Source: Chloracidobacterium sp. (GTDB lineage Bacteria; Acidobacteriota; Blastocatellia; Pyrinomonadales; Pyrinomonadaceae). Taken from it: DNA of 64,000 nt. Numbering within the stretch: the first letter of the stretch is position 1; every line of letters starts with the position of its first letter. The notes below the pieces were generated by a model. That model had not been told where the DNA came from and did no database searches. It saw only the letters and a list, made by a program, of their open reading frames with translations. Where the stretch lies: positions 2,788,501-2,852,500 of the forward strand of contig JADJWP010000002.1 in NCBI GenBank assembly GCA_016716305.1, written 5' to 3'. This document shows, one piece after another, positions 58,749 to 64,000 of the stretch. Both the position numbers and the translations under genes were made by a program.

Positions 58749-61256
58749 CTATTGCGATATCGCGTTGAACAGCAGCGGGAAGGTCGCCAGGCTCTGCCCA
58801 CGGTATTGCGGGCGGAATCCGAAGAGGACGATCTTGCCTTTTCCGACCTTGATCTCGACCAGAGCGGCTTTCCCCGCTATCTTTTCGGCTCCAAGCGCCC
58901 AGCCGGAAAGGAGGATCTGCTTCGGGTCCGAAGGGTATCGGGCGATGACCTTGAAGTTCTCTCGCGGGAACACGTCCCACGCGGTTGGCGGACGGGTGCT
59001 CGTGAATGAGTGCGGAACGAACTCAAACGCGGGCGAGTCCTCGAACCAGGCGATCGACTGCTGGGGCATACCTTTGGCGATCGGGTGCGAGAGGTCGAGT
59101 TCGGTACGGAGGATCGAGCCGGGTATGTAGAATTCCTTTCGGCTGAGGCCGCGTGTTACGTCTTTGACCGGCAGGTTGAACTGTTCGATCGCGAACTGCG
59201 ACGAGCGGTTCAGGAAAACAAGCGTCCCGCCCGCTTCGACAAATTTCTTCAGATTCTCAACGCCTTCTTTCCCGACCCCGCCCGTATACTCATCCGGCAT
59301 CGTGCCTTTCGCATAGCCGTTGAGGATCTGGTTGGGCGATTGGTCGGGGAAGATGATCGTATTCACTCCAGTATTAGCGAGACCGAAAACAATCTCACGG
59401 TTCCGAATAGGACCTTGCGACACTCTGCATCGGTCGCGTAGGTTCATTCGAATAACATGTTCATTCTCTTTGATGACCCAACGTGTCCAACCTTCGTCCA
59501 TCGAAGAAACCTCTGATCGATAAATGCGATAGTCGAAATCTCCTGCACAAATGGCCGACCCAGCGCCTGTCCCAGATCCGAATCCAGGTTCCGTAACAAC
59601 TTCAGGGAATTTGAAGGGTGCTTGAACAGGCCAGAGATTTGTTCCAAACAGTAGGGGCAAGCTATGAGCTGTTACGTCATAGGGAGCGATTGGCTGTCCT
59701 TTTGAATCGAGAAGGTCTGGATACTTTTGCCGTTCGAGCAGTGCTTTTGCAAACATTCCGTACGGTTGGTCTAGGCGAATTACTTTTGTTCTGTTTGGGA
59801 ACTCGCGACCAGAAGCCTCGAACTTGCCAACTTGGCTAATTTCCACACCGCCCCTTTTGAGGATGCGTTCAAGATGCCATTGATTCATGCTAAAAAGCGG
59901 GTCTAAAACAAACGCCTCGAGTTCACCTTCTTTCCTCGGTCTCACCGCTTCTTTCCCGATCTCATAAAACCTCGAGAGCCAGCGTTCGCGGTTGTCGCTA
60001 GCGTGGGTGAGCAGCGAGAACGCGGCGGAGGTCATGTAATCGGTGATGTTGCGGAGTTTCCATTCGCCCCCTTTCCAGAGCGGGCCGAACTTGTCCGATT
60101 CCTTCTTTGCGTCGAGCCCGCCGGAGGCACCGCGGAGGTCTTCGAACTTGACGGTGATCGGCGTGGCGAGCCGTGCGGATGCGGTTTCTGAAAGAATCCT
60201 CACGCCGCCGTGATAGTGCGAATAGGCGCGTGCGGGTGTCCAGGCGTCGTAGGTCGTTCCGGTCGTTATCCCCTGCAGGCCTTTCTTGCGGAGGTCGTTG
60301 GCCATCCAAAGCCCAAGTTCCGTGTAGCCTTCGACGATCTGTTTTGGCACGTTCGGTTCGACCGGATCCATATATGGCGGCAGAAAGAGCCGGGCTCCGT
60401 TCGCTCCCTGCTGGTGGACGTCGTGGACGATCTGCGGGTGCCAGACGTTGTGGATCTTGTCGACGGTGAGCTGCGTCTCGACCTGCGTGAAGGCGTACCA
60501 GTCGCGATTGTTATCGTGGCCGACGTATTTGTGATAAAGCTCGGGCGGATTGGTGCCTTCGTACGGCGTGCCGAGCGTTTTGTCGTACCAGTTTTTGACG
60601 ATGTCCACGCCGTCGGGGTTGAGAGAGGGCACGAGCAGTATGATCGTGTTGTCGAGGATCTTTTTTATCTCGGGCTCGTCGGAACTCAGCAGTCGGTGGG
60701 CGATGAGCATCGACGATAGGGTCGAGCCGACCTCGGTCGAGTGGATCCCGAACGTGATCAGGACGATGGTCTTGCCATCGGCGATATATCGCCGAACGCG
60801 ATCTCGTGGTATCGAGCTTGATGTCAATTCCCAACGCGGGTCGGCAAGTTTGTCGTTGATGCCTTTGTATTTCTCGAGGTTTTTAATATTCTCGGGCGAG
60901 CTGACGGTCGCATAGACGAACGGTGCACCCATCGTGGTCTTGCCGATCTCTTCGAAGATCATCCGATCGGAGGCGGCGTCGAGCTTTTTGAAATAGTCGA
61001 CAACCTGGGCCCAACTGGCGAGCTTTCGGTCATCACCAGGCGTGAAGCCGAGTACGTCCTTCGGCGTCGGTACCTGTGAGACGGCGGCGATCGTTACTGC
61101 TAGAAATATCCCGCAGAGCCGCAAAGCCGCGATCGTCAGGACCGCACTTCGCGAAGAACGGGTTTTAAGTCGATCGCCGGCTGACCTGCAGCCAAAGAGC
61201 AATCGCAGGGTGAAGTAAGATCGGTTCATGCAGAAAAGCGCAGATTGGTGTTTCAT
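58749..61256 (-). CDS. M14-family zinc carboxypeptidase, exported, multidomain
   Basis: 835 residues from an ATG at 61256; M10 (61229) is an alternative, and the hydrophobic stretch at about 38-60 is the probable export signal. The M14 domain has TFGIHSTEVGSTLSS with zinc ligands His172 and Glu175, PSLNPDGVDIVKNWYD, GHDNNRDWYAFTQVET and HDVHQQG, which supplies the third zinc ligand. The C-terminal half has a GATase1-like fold region (FADQSPNQ-like, GGTLVFLNRSSQFAI) common to long exported M14 proteins. A segment at about 59340-59900 has a lower GC share than the rest, suggesting a mosaic gene. Confidence 0.88.
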   Translation of the reverse strand: MKHQSALFCMNRSYFTLRLLFGCRSAGDRLKTRSSRSAVLTIAALRLCGIFLAVTIAAVSQVPTPKDVLGFTPGDDRKLASWAQVVDYFKKLDAASDRMIFEEIGKTTMGAPFVYATVSSPENIKNLEKYKGINDKLADPRWELTSSSIPRDRVRRYIADGKTIVLITFGIHSTEVGSTLSSMLIAHRLLSSDEPEIKKILDNTIILLVPSLNPDGVDIVKNWYDKTLGTPYEGTNPPELYHKYVGHDNNRDWYAFTQVETQLTVDKIHNVWHPQIVHDVHQQGANGARLFLPPYMDPVEPNVPKQIVEGYTELGLWMANDLRKKGLQGITTGTTYDAWTPARAYSHYHGGVRILSETASARLATPITVKFEDLRGASGGLDAKKESDKFGPLWKGGEWKLRNITDYMTSAAFSLLTHASDNRERWLSRFYEIGKEAVRPRKEGELEAFVLDPLFSMNQWHLERILKRGGVEISQVGKFEASGREFPNRTKVIRLDQPYGMFAKALLERQKYPDLLDSKGQPIAPYDVTAHSLPLLFGTNLWPVQAPFKFPEVVTEPGFGSGTGAGSAICAGDFDYRIYRSEVSSMDEGWTRWVIKENEHVIRMNLRDRCRVSQGPIRNREIVFGLANTGVNTIIFPDQSPNQILNGYAKGTMPDEYTGGVGKEGVENLKKFVEAGGTLVFLNRSSQFAIEQFNLPVKDVTRGLSRKEFYIPGSILRTELDLSHPIAKGMPQQSIAWFEDSPAFEFVPHSFTSTRPPTAWDVFPRENFKVIARYPSDPKQILLSGWALGAEKIAGKAALVEIKVGKGKIVLFGFRPQYRGQSLATFPLLFNAISQ

Positions 61257-61299
61257 CTATTGGTAACTCCGCTGAAAGGTTTCTGTGAGTTTAGCCGAT

Positions 61300-61329
61300 T
61301 TGCAGATAATTGAGAATGGGGCGTATAGT
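61300..61329 (+). promoter_or_regulatory. Candidate sigma-70-type promoter for the OPT transporter gene
   Basis: TTGCAG (61300-61305) and TATAGT (61324-61329) are separated by 18 bp, 32 bp before the ATG at 61362. They lie in the 105-bp gap between divergent genes. Confidence 0.42.
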
Positions 61330-61361
61330 TGCGGGGAAAAAGTTCAAAACCGTGAACCCTT

Positions 61362-63725
61362 ATGAAGAACCCATTTCTCGAGAATTTTAAGCCATATATT
61401 CCCGATTCGGTTACGAACCTCCGCGAGTTCTCGCCCGGGCCGCTGATCGTCGGCGTACTGCTTGGGATCGTCTTCGGCGCCTCCTCGTTGTATCTGGTGC
61501 TCAAGGTCGGGCTTACGGTCTCGGCTTCGATACCGGTCGCGGTGATCTCGATCACGCTTTTCCGGATACTATCGAAACTCGGTGCTCGTGATGCAACCAT
61601 CCTTGAGCACAACATTGTTCAGACGACGGGATCTGCAGGCGAATCGATCGCTTTCGGTCTCGGCGTGACAATGCCGGCGATATTGATACTCGGGTTTGAC
61701 CTCGAAGTATGGCGGGTGACGATGGTCGCAGTTCTCGGCGGGCTGCTCGGCATTTTGATGATGATACCTCTGCGGCGTGCGCTTATCCGCGACCAGCATG
61801 GCCTGCTGAAATACCCGGAAGGCACGGCTTGTGCGCAGGTGCTGATAGCAAGCGCTTCAGATGAATCGAAAGCGCATTCCGAGATCGCAAAAAAGGGCGA
61901 GGCGGCAGACACGAATGGTGGTCTGATAATTGCCGCCGGCTTCGGTATCGGCTTTCTCTACAACATCGTGATGAAGGTCTTTAGCGGCTGGCGCGAATAC
62001 CCGACCAAGGAGTTCAACGAACCGTTCAAGGGCGGCAGCGTTTCGCTCGAGAACAATCCGGCCTTGCTCGGTGTCGGGTACATTATTGGCCCGCGGATCG
62101 CCGGCATCATGTTTGCCGGGGGTGCCCTTGCCTATCTTGTTCTGATCCCGATGATCAGATTCTTCGGCGATGCCCTCGCTGCTCCGCTCGCACCGGCACG
62201 AACGCTGATCAAGGACATGCCGATCGAAGGCGCCGGAAGCATACAGAGCGAGTACATTCTTTACATCGGTGCGGGAGCCGTGACAGCAGGCGGCATCATC
62301 AGCCTGGTGCGGTCGCTGCCTACGATCTGGCACGGCATTCGCGGCGGCATTGCCGATATGCAGGCGAAGCGGGAAAACGGCAAGAACGGAGAGAAGAATA
62401 CCACTGCGATCCCGCGAACCGAGCAGGATATCTCATTGAAATGGGTGATCGGCGGCATTCTGGCCCTTATCGTGGTGATAACATTCCTGCCCGCTCTCAA
62501 GATGAACATTCTTGGGGCAATATTGATCATAATTCTCGGTTTCCTGTTCGTGACGGTATCGTCAAGGCTGACGGGTGAGATCGGCTCTTCGTCGAACCCG
62601 ATATCGGGGATGACGGTCGCAACGCTTCTCTTTACTTCGCTGGCATTTTTGCTGCTCGGCTGGACGGCGGCCGACCCCTATTTCGTTACAGCGCTCAGCG
62701 TTGGCGGCATCGTTTGCATCGCCGCTTCGAATGGCGGCACGACCTCTCAGGACCTGAAAACGGGTTTTTGGGTCGGCGGAACTCCGTGGAAACAACAGTC
62801 GGCTATACTTATCGGCGCTCTCGCTTCGGCCCTCCTGCTTGGGCCGATCCTTATCCAGCTCAACGACTCGTCTTCGGTCTACCAGACTGTCGAACCAACA
62901 GCATTCGCGGCGGATTTTCGGGTATCGGAACAAGACCTTGTCCGTGAAGGCAGCAATTTCAGGTCAGAGACCGTCGGCGGGTATTTTGGCGAAAAGGACA
63001 AAGCAAATTACCGCGTTTGGCATAACACCGACGCGAACCTCGGGCCGGCCGGAAAGTATCTGATAAACATGCAGGGCAAACCCGCATACCTCGTAGATCC
63101 GGGCATAAACGGTGTTATCAAAGAAGCACAAACCGGCATTGATGCGGACGGAAATCCCGTCTATCAGCAGGTCGAAAAATACCGGGCGCCGAAGGCGACA
63201 CTGATGAGCTATATCATCAAGGGTATATTGAGCCAACAGCTGCCGTGGGCGCTCGTCCTGCTCGGCGTAATGATCTCAGTCACTCTTGAACTCTGCGGCG
63301 TGTCGTCGCTGGCGTTCGCTGTCGGGCTTTATCTGCCGATCTCCGCATCGTCGCCGATCTTCTTCGGCGGGCTGGTCCGATGGGGCGTGGATAAATATCT
63401 CAAGCGAAAATTCCGCGATAAAGATCTGACGGAAGAGGAGTTTATCGCTGAAACCGACAAGAGCTCAGGCGTTTTGCTTGCGTCGGGCTATATTGCGGGC
63501 GGTGCATTGGCAGGCATTCTTATTGCTCTCTCTGCGGTATATTTTGGCGGATTCGTCGAAACGTTGAGCGAATGGGCCAAGGCAAACAATCCATTCTATG
63601 ACGGCCCATGGGCCGACCTTCTCGGGCTGTTGCCATTTGCAGTGCTTGCCGGCTTCTTGTATCTTGCTGGTCGCGACCTGATCTTCGGCAAAAAAGACGA
63701 GGAAACGGCGTTACCGTCGGATTAA
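61362..63725 (+). CDS. OPT-family oligopeptide (or metal-peptide) transporter
   Basis: 787 residues with many membrane segments. The start is MKNPFLENFKPYIPD, then SPGPLIVGVLLGIVFGASSLYLVLKVGLTVSASIPVAVISI, a typical bacterial OPT opening. Also visible are EHNIVQTTGSAGESIAFGLGVTMPAILILG, YPEGTACAQVLIAS, GYIIGPRIAGIMFAGGALAYLVL, SNGGTTSQDLKTGFWVGGTP and PISASSPIFFGGLVRWGVDKYLKRK. A hydrophilic loop at about 500-600 (DFRVSEQDLVREGSNFRS) is a soluble insertion. OPT proteins import oligopeptides by proton symport. Its divergent neighbour, the M14 carboxypeptidase, suggests peptide degradation coupled to uptake. Confidence 0.93.
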   Translation: MKNPFLENFKPYIPDSVTNLREFSPGPLIVGVLLGIVFGASSLYLVLKVGLTVSASIPVAVISITLFRILSKLGARDATILEHNIVQTTGSAGESIAFGLGVTMPAILILGFDLEVWRVTMVAVLGGLLGILMMIPLRRALIRDQHGLLKYPEGTACAQVLIASASDESKAHSEIAKKGEAADTNGGLIIAAGFGIGFLYNIVMKVFSGWREYPTKEFNEPFKGGSVSLENNPALLGVGYIIGPRIAGIMFAGGALAYLVLIPMIRFFGDALAAPLAPARTLIKDMPIEGAGSIQSEYILYIGAGAVTAGGIISLVRSLPTIWHGIRGGIADMQAKRENGKNGEKNTTAIPRTEQDISLKWVIGGILALIVVITFLPALKMNILGAILIIILGFLFVTVSSRLTGEIGSSSNPISGMTVATLLFTSLAFLLLGWTAADPYFVTALSVGGIVCIAASNGGTTSQDLKTGFWVGGTPWKQQSAILIGALASALLLGPILIQLNDSSSVYQTVEPTAFAADFRVSEQDLVREGSNFRSETVGGYFGEKDKANYRVWHNTDANLGPAGKYLINMQGKPAYLVDPGINGVIKEAQTGIDADGNPVYQQVEKYRAPKATLMSYIIKGILSQQLPWALVLLGVMISVTLELCGVSSLAFAVGLYLPISASSPIFFGGLVRWGVDKYLKRKFRDKDLTEEEFIAETDKSSGVLLASGYIAGGALAGILIALSAVYFGGFVETLSEWAKANNPFYDGPWADLLGLLPFAVLAGFLYLAGRDLIFGKKDEETALPSD

Positions 63726-63767
63726 ACAAAATTTACACCTTTTGAAATTTTGTTTTACCTTTTTATA

Positions 63768-63802
63768 AAAGACACGCTATAATCCCAACGGCGTGTCTTT
63801 TT
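63768..63802 (+). terminator. Rho-independent terminator after the OPT gene
   Basis: Stem AAAGACACGC (63768-63777) with GCGTGTCTTT (63791-63800), a 13-nt loop and a T-run to 63802. The loop start holds TATAAT (63778-63783), and TTTACC (63754-63759) lies 18 bp upstream of it, so it could also be a promoter for the next gene. A weaker AT-rich hairpin CAAAATTT/AAATTTTG lies at 63727-63752. Confidence 0.7.
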
Positions 63803-63918
63803 CCCTTTTTTGCTTCCAGCACGCCGTTTCCGGAGGCAAACTTTGCCCTTGGCACCTAAAGGGCATTCTGCCAAATATCGTTCGGCGAATTGATCATTAC
63901 CCTCGGAGTCAATACTTG

Positions 63919-64000
63919 ATGTATCCAAAGTTGATGAAGCCCTTTTTCCTTGTTGTGTCGATCGGTGTCTCGAGCCTAATGGCTCTGAGCTGTTCGGTCG
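63919..64000 (+). CDS. Lipoprotein, N-terminal part (runs off the window)
   Basis: Twenty-seven codons from the ATG at 63919 (or the in-frame ATG at 63934) to the window end. MYPKLMKPFFLVVSIGVSS followed by LMALSC is a lipoprotein signal, with Cys at the lipidation site. Nothing of the mature protein is visible, so no function can be given. Confidence 0.65.
   Translation, partial: MYPKLMKPFFLVVSIGVSSLMALSCSV

Noticed and set aside
1..64000. CRISPR arrays, tRNA/rRNA genes, insertion sequences, integrases or att sites
   Set aside because: None recognised when reading both strands; gaps are short and contain only the elements listed.

Overview
The window reads as a chromosomal segment of a Gram-negative, heterotrophic bacterium of about 50-52% GC. 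The evidence is a complete-looking contractile type VI secretion system (T6SS), several lipoproteins and Sec-exported proteins, outer-envelope peptidases and an OPT transporter. Gene content and style (M14/M16/S41 peptidases, an exported LolA-like small protein, a galactose-oxidase-like protein, a flotillin/NfeD pair) suggest Acidobacteriota, perhaps class Blastocatellia. That placement is an inference from gene content, with no marker gene to prove it.

Layout. 1-8.7 kb holds housekeeping and stress genes: the 5' end of serA; an HxlR regulator divergent from a DJ-1/PfpI protein and an NADP-binding oxidoreductase; a YdeI/OmpD-family gene broken by two in-frame stops; lpdA; a rhodanese, methyltransferase, rhodanese-lipoprotein cluster; a PLP trans-sulfuration enzyme; and fumC with a clear terminator. 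8.7-37.9 kb is one long minus-strand T6SS locus. Read in transcription order it is: a tail-anchored disordered protein, three FHA-membrane proteins, a YkgJ-like Cys-cluster protein, tssK, tssL, tssM, tagJ, tssA, tssB, tssC, hcp, tssE, tssF, tssG, clpV, vgrG, a lipoprotein, a LysM-zinc protease, and PAAR. 37.9-64 kb is mixed metabolism and envelope biology: cystathionine beta-synthase, S41 peptidase, glycerophosphodiesterase, methyltransferase, a TlpA-like thioredoxin protein, glycine oxidase ThiO, NAD-isocitrate dehydrogenase, a DoxX-like protein, a copper-radical oxidase, Xaa-Pro aminopeptidase, a queE/beta-lactamase-like/queC operon, M16 peptidase, flotillin-NfeD, M14 peptidase and OPT transporter.

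Main point of interest. Three consecutive T6SS-locus proteins share one plan: cytoplasmic FHA domain, one membrane segment, and a periplasmic domain related to MltD-type lytic transglycosylases. One keeps the catalytic Glu (E320). By my by-eye alignment, the other two carry Arg at that position. The locus shows no TssJ, no peptidoglycan-binding domain on TssL, and no Thr kinase or phosphatase. These proteins are therefore good candidates for coupling a phospho-switch to local cell-wall opening or anchoring during T6SS assembly. At the 3' end, vgrG, a translationally coupled lipoprotein, a LysM-HExxH protease and PAAR look like an undescribed effector/immunity/spike cassette. The hcp leader can form alternative RNA pairings and hcp is followed by two strong hairpins, which suggests RNA-level control of Hcp dosage.

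Other links: cystathionine beta-synthase (38-39 kb) and the trans-sulfuration enzyme (6-7 kb) could together run reverse transsulfuration. QueE and QueC are both in the window and are separated only by the beta-lactamase-like gene, with overlapping ends. No tRNA, rRNA, CRISPR array, insertion sequence or integrase was seen.
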